Positions 24,550 through 33,765 are shown, counted from the first letter of the stretch. The stretch: DNA of 64,000 nucleotides from an uncultured Clostridia bacterium (GCA_947389015.1 CANDVA010000010.1:50701-114700); one strand, 5' to 3'. Notes: a model not told the origin generated them from the letters alone. Numbers and translations are program-made.

Positions 24550-25905
24550 TTATTTCTTTTCCACTCTTGACATTAACACGACACACTCAACGTGGCGTGT
24601 TCTCGGGAATAAATCGAACGCTCTCACACGCTCAACGGCGTACCCGTTTTCCGCAAGGAATTTGCAGTCGCGAGAGGCTGTCGCGGGGTTACAGGATATC
24701 ATTACGATACGCTCGGGGTTCATCTTCACGCACGCACGGAGCGTTTCCTCACCGCAGCCCTTTCGAGGAGGGTCGAGCATTATCACGTCGGGCGACAGTC
24801 CTTTTTCCGCTAATTTCTCGGCTGCCCTTGAAGCGTCCGCACAAATAAATTCCGCGTTATCAAAGCCGCTGTTCAGCGCGTTCCGCTTTGCGTTTTCAAC
24901 CGCCTCGGGAACTATCTCCGCGCCGATCATCTTCTTCGCCTCGCTTGCCATTGACAGCCCTATCGTACCCGCGCCGCAGTACAGATCGAATATCGTCTTT
25001 CCGCGCGGCTGAGCGAATTCGGCGGCTTGTCCGTAAAGCTTTTCGGCAGCGGGGGTGTTCACCTGATAGAACGACTTCGGCGAAATTTCAACGCTGACGC
25101 CGCACATGGTATCGGCGATCTCCGCCTTTCCCGACAACAACACCTCGCACTCGCCGAGAATCACATTGGTGCGGTCGGGATTGACATTCAGCACAACGCC
25201 CGTGATCTCGGGGAAACGTTTGGTTAAAGCCGCCGCGAGCTTTGCCATTTCGGGAGTTTTCCGCCTGGCGACAAGCACCGCGCACACCTCGCCGCTGTAA
25301 TGCCCGCGACGCAGAAAGATGTGCCGCATTACGCCTTGATTCTCTTGCTCATTGTAAACGGAAATCTTCAGCGCCTTTAGCTGCTCCTTAATAAACGCGA
25401 CTATCTCCGAGAACCGCTCGGACTGCAAACGGCAGTGTTCCACGGGAACTACGCGGTGACTTCTCTCGGAAAAGAAGCCGCTCACGATTTCACCGTTGCC
25501 TGCTTTCGCAAGGGGCATTTGAAGCTTGTTACGGTAGCCGTCAATGTGTTCGCTGCCGCATATCGGGAGAAATTCGGGATTTAGCCCGCCTATTCGCTCA
25601 AACGCGTCGCGAACGATCTGCTCTTTTGCGGCAAGCTCGGCGGAGTAGCTTATGTGTCTGTAAACACAGCCGCCGCACCTGCCAAAAACGGAACAATCAT
25701 TCACAATGCGGCTGGGCGAGGGCGTTATAATGCTTTCGATCTTGCCGTATGCGTAGCTTTTCAGCACCTTTAAAATGCGACAGGAGATAACGTCGCCGAC
25801 CGCCGTAAACGGCACGAACACCGCCATTCCGTCATATCGTCCAATGCCGCTGCCCTCGCTTGTCAAAGAGGTTATTTCAAGGTCAATAATGTCGTTTTTT
25901 TTCAT
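24550..25905 (-). CDS. rlmD: 23S rRNA (uracil-C5)-methyltransferase, RlmD/RumA family
   Basis: A 451-residue SAM-dependent RNA methyltransferase. An N-terminal TRAM domain (about 1-60) is followed by the 4Fe-4S cysteine set in 'CSVFGRCGGC' plus a later Cys. The Rossmann motif is 'FDLYCGAGTIGL', with 'MLDPPRKGC' and the nucleophilic Cys in 'MISCNPAT'. It forms m5U in 23S rRNA (U1939 and/or U747 in relatives). The start at 25905 was chosen for AAGGCGGATAAA and the TRAM boundary. It lies just beyond the terminator of the prfB unit, so it may use readthrough or its own promoter. Confidence 0.93.
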   Translation of the reverse strand: MKKNDIIDLEITSLTSEGSGIGRYDGMAVFVPFTAVGDVISCRILKVLKSYAYGKIESIITPSPSRIVNDCSVFGRCGGCVYRHISYSAELAAKEQIVRDAFERIGGLNPEFLPICGSEHIDGYRNKLQMPLAKAGNGEIVSGFFSERSHRVVPVEHCRLQSERFSEIVAFIKEQLKALKISVYNEQENQGVMRHIFLRRGHYSGEVCAVLVARRKTPEMAKLAAALTKRFPEITGVVLNVNPDRTNVILGECEVLLSGKAEIADTMCGVSVEISPKSFYQVNTPAAEKLYGQAAEFAQPRGKTIFDLYCGAGTIGLSMASEAKKMIGAEIVPEAVENAKRNALNSGFDNAEFICADASRAAEKLAEKGLSPDVIMLDPPRKGCGEETLRACVKMNPERIVMISCNPATASRDCKFLAENGYAVERVRAFDLFPRTRHVECVVLMSRVEKK

Positions 25906-25925
25906 TTTATCCGCCTTATCGTAAA

Positions 25926-25951
25926 AACTCCCCGCTTGCAACGGCGGGGAG
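25926..25951 (-). terminator. Terminator of the prfB-small ORF unit
   Basis: The minus-strand stem CTCCCCGC / GCGGGGAG has an 8-nt loop followed by TTTTTAC. Confidence 0.85.
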
Positions 25952-25957
25952 CCCGAT

Positions 25958-26068
25958 TTACTTATCCTTCTTGTTGTCCTTTTCGTCCAGCTTGGGCTTG
26001 ATTACATGATCCCACAAAAGCTGTCCCGCCACCGTACCCGCGAGAATTACAAAAAATTGTTTTATCAT
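25958..26068 (-). CDS. 36-residue membrane protein downstream of prfB
   Basis: A small ORF of 36 codons with a strong ribosome binding site (AAGGAGGTGAAATT before ATG). It encodes one hydrophobic segment ('FFVILAGTVAGQLLW') followed by a charged Lys/Asp tail ('KPKLDEKDNKKDK'). It begins 12 bp after the prfB stop and ends 6 bp before the terminator of that transcript, so it is part of the prfB mRNA. No family is recognised. The spacing, RBS and membrane-helix-plus-charged-tail layout argue that it is translated. Confidence 0.7.
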   Translation of the reverse strand: MIKQFFVILAGTVAGQLLWDHVIKPKLDEKDNKKDK

Positions 26069-26080
26069 AATTTCACCTCC

Positions 26081-27193
26081 TTATATCTCACCTAAGTTCT
26101 TGGCTCTTAAATAAGCGTTTATAAAGCAGTCTATATCCCCGTCCATTACAGCGTTGATATTCGCGTTCTCGCATTTTGTCCGCACGTCCTTTGCAAGGGT
26201 GTACGGCATGAACACGTAGGAACGTATCTGACTTCCCCACTCGATCTTTAGCTGCTCGCCCTTTATATCGGAAATCTTGTCGAGGTGCTCCTGCTCCTTG
26301 ATCTGTACGAGCTTCGACATCAACATTTTCATCGCGAAATCCTTGTTCTGCACCTGCGAGCGCTGCGTCTGACAGGCAGTGACGATACCCGTGGGCTTGT
26401 GTATAAGACGCACCGCCGAGCTGGTCTTGTTGATATGCTGACCGCCCGCGCCGCTCGCTCTGTACACTTCCATTTCGATATCCTCGGGACGTATCTCAAC
26501 CGACACGTCCTTTTCAAGCTCCGGCATTACCTCGACGGAAGCGAAGCTCGTCTGCCGTCTGCCCGACGCGTCGAACGGCGAAATGCGCACCAGACGGTGA
26601 ACGCCGTGCTCCGATTTCAGAAAGCCGTAAGCGTTGTAGCCCTCGATATGGATAGACGCGCTCTTTATACCCGCGGTATCGCCCTCGAGAATATCCAGCA
26701 CCTCGGTCTTGAACCCGTGACTGTCAGCCCACTTGGTATACATTCTGATAAGCATCTGCACCCAGTCCTGAGCCTCCGTACCGCCCGCGCCCGCGTGAAA
26801 CGAAACGATAGCGTTAGAGCTGTCGTATTCGCCCGTCAGCAGCGTGGCGAGCTTCTGCTCCTCGAATTCCTTTCTGACCGTATCGGCAAGCGCGTTTACC
26901 TCGTCCGCCATAGTCTCATCGTTCTCCTCCTCGGCGAGCTCTATCATCGTGAGCACGTCGTCGCGGTTGGAGCAAAGCTTCTCAAAGCCGCCGATAGTCT
27001 GCTTATATTGACCTATCTGCTGCATAACAGCCTGCGATTTCTCGGGATCGTCCCAGAAATTCGGTTCGGCGGTCTTCATTTCCAGCTCGTCAAGCTTGAT
27101 CTTTATACCGTCTAAATTCAGCGCGCCCCGAAGCTCCTCAAGCTGCGGCTCAAGCGCCTCCATGGCAAGTCTTGTTTCATCATACTGTATCAT
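26081..27193 (-). CDS. prfB: Peptide chain release factor 2
   Basis: A 370-residue release factor recognising UGA and UAA. The tripeptide anticodon 'SPF' occurs in 'VRISPFDASGRRQ', and the hydrolysis motif 'GGQ' in 'GAGGQHINKT'. Unlike many bacterial prfB genes it is one uninterrupted frame. The region where a CTTTGAC slippery stop is often found reads CTGAATTTAGAC and stays in frame, so no +1 frameshift autoregulation is possible. AAGGAG precedes ATG 27193. A promoter lies at 27257-27285. A 36-aa ORF follows. Confidence 0.96.
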   Translation of the reverse strand: MIQYDETRLAMEALEPQLEELRGALNLDGIKIKLDELEMKTAEPNFWDDPEKSQAVMQQIGQYKQTIGGFEKLCSNRDDVLTMIELAEEENDETMADEVNALADTVRKEFEEQKLATLLTGEYDSSNAIVSFHAGAGGTEAQDWVQMLIRMYTKWADSHGFKTEVLDILEGDTAGIKSASIHIEGYNAYGFLKSEHGVHRLVRISPFDASGRRQTSFASVEVMPELEKDVSVEIRPEDIEMEVYRASGAGGQHINKTSSAVRLIHKPTGIVTACQTQRSQVQNKDFAMKMLMSKLVQIKEQEHLDKISDIKGEQLKIEWGSQIRSYVFMPYTLAKDVRTKCENANINAVMDGDIDCFINAYLRAKNLGEI

Positions 27194-27256
27194 AAAAAAC
27201 TCCTTATGCGGCAAGCTGTGCCGCCGTTATCGATATTTATTTTAACATTACATTAT

Positions 27257-27285
27257 ATTATACCATATTATTGAAATTTTTTCAA
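27257..27285 (-). promoter_or_regulatory. Promoter of prfB
   Basis: TTGAAA and TATAAT with a 17-bp spacer on the minus strand, 64 bp before the prfB start. Confidence 0.75.
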
Positions 27286-27413
27286 GTACTTAATTCAACT
27301 TTTACGACAATAAAGCAAGCTGCCCCAAAAATTCACTTACATCACAAAATATGATAATTATTTCACAGACTGCAAAAATGTGCAAACTTTCGATTATTTT
27401 GGAAAATATTTAC

Positions 27414-27441
27414 TTGAATTTTTCGGAAAAAGTGATATAAT
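27414..27441 (+). promoter_or_regulatory. Promoter of the 1-phosphofructokinase gene
   Basis: TTGAAT and TATAAT are 16 bp apart on the + strand, 36 bp before the TTG start. It diverges from the prfB promoter. Confidence 0.65.
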
Positions 27442-27476
27442 AAAAATGTAAAAATTTTTTTCGAGGTGACTTAGCT

Positions 27477-28409
27477 TTGGTTTATACGGTGACATTCAAC
27501 CCCGCATTGGACTATGTCGTATTTGTCAATGATATGAAGTTCCGCGAGGTAAACAGGATCGAAAAGGAGCTTGTTCAGGCGGGCGGAAAAGGCATCAACG
27601 TTTCTATGGTGCTGTCGGAGCTTGGCGTGAAGTCAAGGGCTATCGGATTTGTGGCGGGTTTTACGGGCGCGGCGATCGAGGAGAGCGTTATAGAACACGG
27701 CATCGAAGCGGATTTCGTACATCTTGAAAGCGGATTGTCGAGGATCAATATCAAGCTGAAATCAAACGGCGAGACCGAGCTAAACGCAAACGGTCCAAAA
27801 ATATCCGACAGAGCGCTGACGGAGCTGTTCATTCGGCTGGGCGAGCTTGCTGACGGCGACGTGCTGGTGCTTGCCGGAAGCGTTCCCGACAGTCTGCCGC
27901 AAGATATCTACCAACAGATACTTGAATACATTTCGGCAAAGAAGATAGTGACGGTCATAGACGCGTCAAAGGATCTGCTGACCAATACGCTCAGATACAA
28001 GCCGTATCTTATCAAGCCTAACCTTAACGAGCTGGGAGAGATATTCGGCGAGAAACCAAGCTCCAAGGAGGAAATACTCGCATACGCGACGCAGTTACAG
28101 GAAATGGGCGCGCAAAACGTGCTCGTCTCTATGGCGGGCGACGGCGCTATGCTGCTCGAGTCCGACGGCGAGGTACGCTACTGCGCGGCCTGCGAGGGCA
28201 AGGTAATTAACTCGGTCGGCGCGGGCGACGCAATGGTCGCGGGATTTGTCTCGGGTATACTCGATAATGATGTCGACTTTGAATACGCGTTATTGCTCGG
28301 CACCGCCGCGGGCGGCGCTACGGCGTTCTCGGACGGGCTCGCGACAAAGGACGAGATAATCGAGCAGATGAAAATACTTCTAAAGCGTCATCACGCGGAA
28401 AATTCATAA
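27477..28409 (+). CDS. pfkB: 1-phosphofructokinase (PfkB family)
   Basis: A 310-residue sugar-phosphate kinase that phosphorylates fructose-1-phosphate to fructose-1,6-bisphosphate in relatives. Tagatose-6-phosphate kinase is a close alternative. The N-terminal signature is 'VQAGGKGINVSMVLSELG'; the C-terminal signature, with the catalytic Asp, is 'NSVGAGDAMVAGFVSG'. It starts with TTG; CGAGGTGAC is correctly spaced upstream and the frame opens with the family's 'VYTVTFNPALDY'. No fructose PTS or DeoR regulator is adjacent. Confidence 0.92.
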   Translation: MVYTVTFNPALDYVVFVNDMKFREVNRIEKELVQAGGKGINVSMVLSELGVKSRAIGFVAGFTGAAIEESVIEHGIEADFVHLESGLSRINIKLKSNGETELNANGPKISDRALTELFIRLGELADGDVLVLAGSVPDSLPQDIYQQILEYISAKKIVTVIDASKDLLTNTLRYKPYLIKPNLNELGEIFGEKPSSKEEILAYATQLQEMGAQNVLVSMAGDGAMLLESDGEVRYCAACEGKVINSVGAGDAMVAGFVSGILDNDVDFEYALLLGTAAGGATAFSDGLATKDEIIEQMKILLKRHHAENS

Positions 28410-28415
28410 AAACGG

Positions 28416-28440
28416 CGGAGGGTATTCAGCCCTCCGTCTT
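28416..28440. terminator. Hairpin between pfkB and the LysR gene
   Basis: The stem CGGAGGG / CCCTCCG with a 7-nt loop overlaps the last codons of the convergent LysR gene. It is followed by TCTTAATATT on + and by CCGTTTTT on -, so it can serve both. Confidence 0.7.
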
Positions 28441-29358
28441 AATATTATCCAGATACCTTTTTACCTCGTCGACATATACCTCCGCGATATCGGACAGCGG
28501 ATTGTATTTCTTGCAGATATAACCGATCTCCATTACCGAGTTGCGGTTTTCCTCATCCTCGCGAAACGGCACGGTGGTGTATTCCTCGCCGTTGAGCTCG
28601 TCGCAGGTTATGCCCGAGCAGAGCGTGTAGCCGTTCAGCCCCACCATCAGATTGAGCTGCGTCGCGCGGTCGCTGCTGCGGATAACGCGCGGGTATTCCC
28701 TGTCGCCGAGTATCTCCTCAGCGAAGTAGGAAGCCACGCCGTCGCCCTGTTCGAACGATAAGCACGGGTATTCGCTCAGCTGCTCGAGCGACAGAGAGCT
28801 TTCACGCGCCAGCGGATGATTTTTCCACAGATAAACATACGCCCTGCAATTTATCAGCGGGAAGAACTCCAGACCGTTCTCCGCAAGCATACGGTCGATT
28901 ATCCTGCCGTTGAACGCGCTTTTGTACAAAACGCCGATCTCGCTTTTCATACTGCCTACGTCCGAGATCACCTCAAGTGTCTTGGTCTCACGTATGGCGA
29001 AGTCGAATGTGAGCGTGTCGAAACGCTTGACCATTTCGACAAACGCCTTGACCGCAAAGGAATAATGCTGCGTGGAAACTCCGAATTTTCGCTTTACATT
29101 ACCGTTTCTACCGTATTTCTCCTGCAAAAGTTCGTACTGCTGATATACGCGGTTTGCGTACATCAGGAACTCCGTGCCGTCGGGTGTGAGCGTAACGCCT
29201 CTTGCCGTGCGGAGGAAAATCGAAACACCCGTTTCCGATTCCAGCTCGCGGATAGCGCATGACAGCGCGGACTGCGTTATAAAAAGCGAATCCGCGGCTT
29301 TGCTCATCGAGCCCTTTTCGGCAACCGTGATAGCGTATTTAATCTGCTGTAAAGTCAT
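28426..29358 (-). CDS. LysR-family transcriptional regulator
   Basis: A 310-residue regulator with an N-terminal winged HTH ('QQIKYAITVAEKGSMSKAA', 'SLFITQSALSCAIRELE') and a C-terminal periplasmic-binding-like effector domain. Its target and ligand are not evident. ATG 29358 is preceded by GAGGATATGGA; a longer frame to 29430 would run far into yfhO. The start overlaps the end of the yfhO-like gene by 20 bp, which is unusual for LysR genes: they more often diverge from their target. Confidence 0.9.
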   Translation of the reverse strand: MTLQQIKYAITVAEKGSMSKAADSLFITQSALSCAIRELESETGVSIFLRTARGVTLTPDGTEFLMYANRVYQQYELLQEKYGRNGNVKRKFGVSTQHYSFAVKAFVEMVKRFDTLTFDFAIRETKTLEVISDVGSMKSEIGVLYKSAFNGRIIDRMLAENGLEFFPLINCRAYVYLWKNHPLARESSLSLEQLSEYPCLSFEQGDGVASYFAEEILGDREYPRVIRSSDRATQLNLMVGLNGYTLCSGITCDELNGEEYTTVPFREDEENRNSVMEIGYICKKYNPLSDIAEVYVDEVKRYLDNIKTEG

Positions 29359-32014
29359 CTTCCATATCCTCAAAGTCTCCGCCGTCTGTTTCGTCACGCT
29401 GCTTTTCACGCGCCGCGAGCTTTTCCGCAAGCACCATTATCACTATAAGCAGTATTCCGCTGCCCGTTACAAGCAAGCCGGACTTTAGACCCGCTGGGAA
29501 GAATTTGAGCTCTATCGTGTGTCTGCCCTCGGGAACTCTAAGGCACATAAGAGTATTGTCGGCAGTCGAGAGCACCTCGGTCTCCTTGCCGTCGATATAC
29601 GCCGTCCAGCCCTCCTCTATCGGAATAGACGTGAACAGCGCACAGTCCTCCGCCGCGTTGACCTCTACGGTCAGCGACGAGCCGCCCGATCTTGTCACCG
29701 TGGTCTCGATATTCATTGACTGCACCTTGCTGTTGAATTCCGCGAGCTTTTCATCGTCGGCATAAAAGAACAGCACATCCTCAACGTAGACCGCGTCGCT
29801 CGTCAGCTTAAGCTCGGCGGTAAAGGTCTCGCCCGCACCGTATGTTCCGAGATAAGCTATGCTGTGGTTCTCGTTTTCAAAGTAGTCCTTGATATAGCTG
29901 CCGTTGACGTAAAGATGACATTTGCGCTCGTATTTTGTCGGAAGATACATATAGACCGCTCCAGAATTAGTCACCGCGACCTCGTAGGAAATAGACGCGT
30001 CCTTGTCGTTGATACGCTTCTTATAGGAGGTATGGCTGTCGGTCGTCGAGCCGATATTGATGTTTTCGCAGTTAAAAATGTAATCGTGGATCTGTACGTA
30101 TATCTGTTCCTCCTCGCCCGTGATCAGCGACGCGAGACTCGTCTGAGCCTCAAACGGGTCGACCCCGTCAAGCCGCCTGCCGACAAGTCCGCCGTCGGCA
30201 AGATACGCAAACGGGAGCGCGTCCTTATTCTCGTAAACAGTCACGCCCATATTATTCTCAACGGGAACGGTATCCGTATACGGCACGAGGCTTTCACTCT
30301 TCGACAGCACATATTTCACGCCGAAGATATCATCGGAAAGCAGCGTTGCGCCGTCGTATCGGGTGTAATGCTCACGCGCACCGTAGCCGATTTTTTTCAT
30401 AAGTTTTATGACCTTTTCGTTGAACGTGCTCGTACTGTGCGACATTCCGTACATACGCGCCGCCATGGTATCGTTCACGCAGCGGTGATAGGTCTTTTCC
30501 ATGCGGTAGAAGCCGTCGTCAAGCTCGTGAACGCTCTCGGAGATATCGCGCGTGGGCGGTATCTCGTCGACATAGGTCGAGCGCGGGGAGTAATAAATAT
30601 CGCTGTGAAGCTTGTAAACGGTGATAGTCGTATTCGCCAGCAGCTCAGCGGATACAAGACCCGCAAACAGGCAGCGAGCGACCCTTCCGCCGTGCTTTTT
30701 GTACGCCATAACGGACGCCGTGATAATTCCGAGCACGATAAGCGGGATAACGATTATCAGCGTGGTGTTGAAGCGGTCGTGTCCCGCGTTGTAGTCCGAC
30801 AGAAGGAGCACGCCGAGAAGTATCGCGAACGCCGCGCCTATCGTCTTTCCGCGCACCGACGATAGCTTCTCGAACGCCTCCGCACCGAAAAGAATCAGTA
30901 AAAACGAAATAATGAACGAATAGCGGAACGGCATCCATACGGGCACCTGTCCGCCGTGCCAGAACATATCGACGGGCTTGATATACATCGACAGGAACAT
31001 CAATCCGAGCACAAAACCGCCCGAAATACGCTCCCTCAGCGGAATTTTGCGGAGCATAAAGTAAATTACCGCGAACAGTATCCCGAGCGTGCCGCAGTAC
31101 AGCATTGGAAGTCCCTCGGGACGTATCGTGTCGAACGTTCCCGGGAACAGCTTTATAAAGCTGTCGGCGAGGTCAAAATTCTCGACAAACGAACGATCGG
31201 GATTACCGAAGCCGAGCTTGCCGTTTGAAAGCGATTTATAGACGGGTAGTATCATCCAGCAGCTCGACAGTATCCCCGCCACCGATGCAAAACCGTATAC
31301 GGCAGTCGAGCCGAATATCTGCGCGAAGCCCTTTGCGGTGCTTCTACCAGACGCAAGATAGTGAACAAAATAGATAGCCGAGAAAATTCCGACCATATAG
31401 CCGATATAGAAATTAGCGACAAAGATATAGATAAGCGACAGCGTGTACAGCAGAAACCTGCGCCTGTCGCAGACACGCTCAACGCCTATCAGCACGAGCG
31501 GCAAAGCGATAAGACCGTCCAGCCACATCGGGTTTACGGTCTGTGAGGTGAAATAACCCGACAGCGCGTACATTGTCGAGAACAGTATAACGGTGTAATC
31601 GGAAAAGCCGCGCCGCCGTTTCAGCATTAGCGCCGCCGAAAAGCCTACCGCCGCGCATTTCGCGAGCTGCATGGTCATAATGCCCTCGGTAATGTTGCCC
31701 CTCGGGAACAGCCAGACGATAATGTTGAACGGGCTTGCGAGATAGTACGCAAACAGCCCGAGGAACTCCCCCGAAAGCGATCCGCTCCAACAATAGAAAA
31801 TACTCTCCTTGCCCGCGAAGACGTCGTACATATAATCGAAATAGTACACATACTGCGCGTTCAAATCCAATCCGAGGACAGAATTTTTGCCGAACGGATA
31901 CATACCGAATATCGCATACGCGATAAACAATATGACAGGCGGCAGAGCGAGTGATATCAGATATGCCTTTTTGCGGAGACAAAAGCTCCGCGCGGTCTCA
32001 AATGCATTTATCAT
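29339..32014 (-). CDS. YfhO-family membrane protein (GT-C-like)
   Basis: An 891-residue protein with about 13 transmembrane helices in the first 500 residues and a large extracytoplasmic C-terminal region, matching YfhO. The family mark near the N-terminus is 'GKNSVLGLDLNAQYVYYFDY', the DLxxQY loop. YfhO is needed in several Gram-positives for glycosylation of lipoteichoic acid or related polymers, using undecaprenyl-linked sugars. AAGGACGATTCTTA precedes the ATG. It follows yjbQ by 12 bp and overlaps the LysR gene. Confidence 0.9.
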   Translation of the reverse strand: MINAFETARSFCLRKKAYLISLALPPVILFIAYAIFGMYPFGKNSVLGLDLNAQYVYYFDYMYDVFAGKESIFYCWSGSLSGEFLGLFAYYLASPFNIIVWLFPRGNITEGIMTMQLAKCAAVGFSAALMLKRRRGFSDYTVILFSTMYALSGYFTSQTVNPMWLDGLIALPLVLIGVERVCDRRRFLLYTLSLIYIFVANFYIGYMVGIFSAIYFVHYLASGRSTAKGFAQIFGSTAVYGFASVAGILSSCWMILPVYKSLSNGKLGFGNPDRSFVENFDLADSFIKLFPGTFDTIRPEGLPMLYCGTLGILFAVIYFMLRKIPLRERISGGFVLGLMFLSMYIKPVDMFWHGGQVPVWMPFRYSFIISFLLILFGAEAFEKLSSVRGKTIGAAFAILLGVLLLSDYNAGHDRFNTTLIIVIPLIVLGIITASVMAYKKHGGRVARCLFAGLVSAELLANTTITVYKLHSDIYYSPRSTYVDEIPPTRDISESVHELDDGFYRMEKTYHRCVNDTMAARMYGMSHSTSTFNEKVIKLMKKIGYGAREHYTRYDGATLLSDDIFGVKYVLSKSESLVPYTDTVPVENNMGVTVYENKDALPFAYLADGGLVGRRLDGVDPFEAQTSLASLITGEEEQIYVQIHDYIFNCENINIGSTTDSHTSYKKRINDKDASISYEVAVTNSGAVYMYLPTKYERKCHLYVNGSYIKDYFENENHSIAYLGTYGAGETFTAELKLTSDAVYVEDVLFFYADDEKLAEFNSKVQSMNIETTVTRSGGSSLTVEVNAAEDCALFTSIPIEEGWTAYIDGKETEVLSTADNTLMCLRVPEGRHTIELKFFPAGLKSGLLVTGSGILLIVIMVLAEKLAAREKQRDETDGGDFEDMEDDFTAD

Positions 32015-32026
32015 TAAGAATCGTCC

Positions 32027-32434
32027 TTATTCGCCGATAATTTTCACTATAACGTTCTTTTCACGCTGACCGTCGAAATCGCCGTACATTATGTACTGAC
32101 GCGGTCCGAGGTCAAGCTTGCCGTCCGAGATGGGTATGCATACGGACGCGCCCATAAGCGCCTGCTTGAGATGCGCCTTGCCCGAGCTGATATAGTCGAC
32201 CTTGTACTCGGTGTCGCCGTCCGAGAGCGCCTTTAGCATTCTCGACCAGTCCTTGTACAGATTTTCGTTATCGTGCTCAAGGAATACCGAGGCGGTGGTG
32301 TGCTGTGAAATCACCACGCAGATACCGTCGCCGACCATGCTTCTGCGCACACACTCCTCTACCTCATAGGAAAGATTGAGAAACTGCTCGGGTTCGTCCG
32401 TTGTAACAGTCAGGACCTGTTTAAAATGCTTCAT
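32027..32434 (-). CDS. YjbQ family protein (UPF0047)
   Basis: A 135-residue protein with the whole UPF0047 pattern: 'VVISQHTTASVFLEHDNE', 'SGKAHLKQALMGASVCIP' and 'LGPRQYIMYGDFDGQR'. Relatives form a trimeric beta barrel with a His-based metal site. Weak thiamine-phosphate-synthase activity has been reported for the family, but the cellular role is unsettled. AGAAAGGATAACGAAA precedes the ATG. It lies between the DUF4097 and YfhO genes in one transcript. Confidence 0.92.
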   Translation of the reverse strand: MKHFKQVLTVTTDEPEQFLNLSYEVEECVRRSMVGDGICVVISQHTTASVFLEHDNENLYKDWSRMLKALSDGDTEYKVDYISSGKAHLKQALMGASVCIPISDGKLDLGPRQYIMYGDFDGQREKNVIVKIIGE

Positions 32435-32479
32435 TTTCGTTATCCTTTCTCTATTTTTCGCGCCCGCTTGGGCACGTTT

Positions 32480-33208
32480 TTATACGATAGTGAGAATACC
32501 CCGCTCCACAGCGGCTGTAATATGAGCGTCTCCGCCGTTGAAGCTGTACACGCGGCTCTCATAGACCTGTCCGCTCCACAGGTCGGTATGACATTCGCCC
32601 GTGTCGGTTTGGAAATCCACGGAGACCGAGCTTTCGGGCGGTAGCTTTATGTCAACGTCGCCGCGCCTTGACAATATCTCGGTCTCGGGAATGACGTACT
32701 CGAAATTTACATTGATGTATCCGCTCGTAGTGGTAAGCTTTCCAAGCGAGACCATATCCTCGCAAAGTATGTCTCCGCTCTCCGTGAGCACGGTAAGCTC
32801 TCTGCTGTCTACCCTCCCGATCTTCACGTCGCCGATACCCGTGATTATCGAGATATCGCGGAAGCTCCTGCGCGGAAGATACAGATACAGCCCGAATTCC
32901 GACTCACGTCCTGCGAACAGCGATACCATAAAATCCGTGCTCTCCGTTATCGACAGACTATTATCCCCGATCTCAAACGTGAGCGGGAGATCGTTCTTGT
33001 AAGTTACCCGTATACTCTCGCCGTCATACGGTATGACGGTCACATCAAGCCGCTGAAGATCGATATCTATATACTCGTAAAGCTCGAACTCCTCTTCGCC
33101 CTGCGCGACGATATCGTGATCGGTATTCCTCAGCATAAACGCGATTACACCGAACACCGCCGCACACACGAACGTGACCGCGAGCATTTTGTTTACAATT
33201 CTTTCCAT
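32480..33208 (-). CDS. DUF4097-family envelope protein
   Basis: A 242-residue protein with an N-terminal membrane helix (about 8-27) and a repetitive beta-helix-like C-terminus typical of DUF4097: 'ISIITGIGDVKIG', 'LTVLTESGDILCEDM', 'TTTSGYINVNF', 'LSRRGDVDIKLP'. Such proteins are extracytoplasmic and often appear with small membrane partners in stress-response operons; function is not known. It starts 1 bp after the stop of the small membrane protein gene, implying translational coupling. Confidence 0.85.
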   Translation of the reverse strand: MERIVNKMLAVTFVCAAVFGVIAFMLRNTDHDIVAQGEEEFELYEYIDIDLQRLDVTVIPYDGESIRVTYKNDLPLTFEIGDNSLSITESTDFMVSLFAGRESEFGLYLYLPRRSFRDISIITGIGDVKIGRVDSRELTVLTESGDILCEDMVSLGKLTTTSGYINVNFEYVIPETEILSRRGDVDIKLPPESSVSVDFQTDTGECHTDLWSGQVYESRVYSFNGGDAHITAAVERGILTIV

Positions 33209-33209
33209 T

Positions 33210-33536
33210 TCACCATTCTCTCAACCTGTCGCAGCGGCGTTTTATTCTCAGAAAAAGTCTCGACACCGCATAGCCCAGCTTTATCGCGAGCAGCCCGAGG
33301 AACGCGGTGAGGAAAGCTCCCGCAAGACCCGCGAACAGCATAAGCTCGGGCGAAAGCTCCGATATCACGAAATCCGCGCGAAACACAAGCACAGCCACGC
33401 CCAGCACCGACATCATCAGCCCGAACGGTATGCCCATAATCGCGGCAGCAAGCATAACGAACATCACCGCGAACGTTATCGCAAACACTATCCAAAAGCC
33501 CGTATAATACAGGAAAACCTTAATTTTTACAGCCAA
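33210..33536 (-). CDS. Small membrane protein upstream of DUF4097 protein
   Basis: A 108-residue hydrophobic protein with three or four helices ('FWIVFAITFAVMFVMLAAAIM', cut here at 'MLAAAIM', and 'LMLFAGLAGAFLTAFLGLLA') and a short basic tail. It resembles the membrane part of DUF1700-type partners of DUF4097 proteins, but the match is loose. The start is most likely TTG at 33536, because GAGGTGA lies 5 bp before it. A GTG at 33545 would overlap that site. It is the first recognisable gene of the unit running to LysR. Confidence 0.65.
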   Translation of the reverse strand: MAVKIKVFLYYTGFWIVFAITFAVMFVMLAAAIMGIPFGLMMSVLGVAVLVFRADFVISELSPELMLFAGLAGAFLTAFLGLLAIKLGYAVSRLFLRIKRRCDRLREW

Positions 33537-33736
33537 ACAATTCACCTCATTAAACCGAGGATTTTATAGTTTTACAACATTTCACAATATCGTCATATCA
33601 GTGAATTTATTAACATATTTTTTTGGTAAACACACTATTATTGTACCACAATTCTTTCACAATGTCAACAATTATGTAAAAAAGTAATTGTTTTATCGCA
33701 AAATAAAAATAATTTGTTATATTTTCACAAAAACAC

Positions 33737-33765
33737 TTGAAATCATTAAAAAATTATGTTATAAT
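33737..33765 (+). promoter_or_regulatory. Promoter of the EAL-domain gene
   Basis: TTGAAA and TATAAT with a 17-bp spacer, giving a leader of about 80 nt before the start codon. Confidence 0.75.

Noticed and set aside
26900..27193. Programmed frameshift in prfB
   Set aside because: The frame is continuous through the usual site, so no frameshift is needed.
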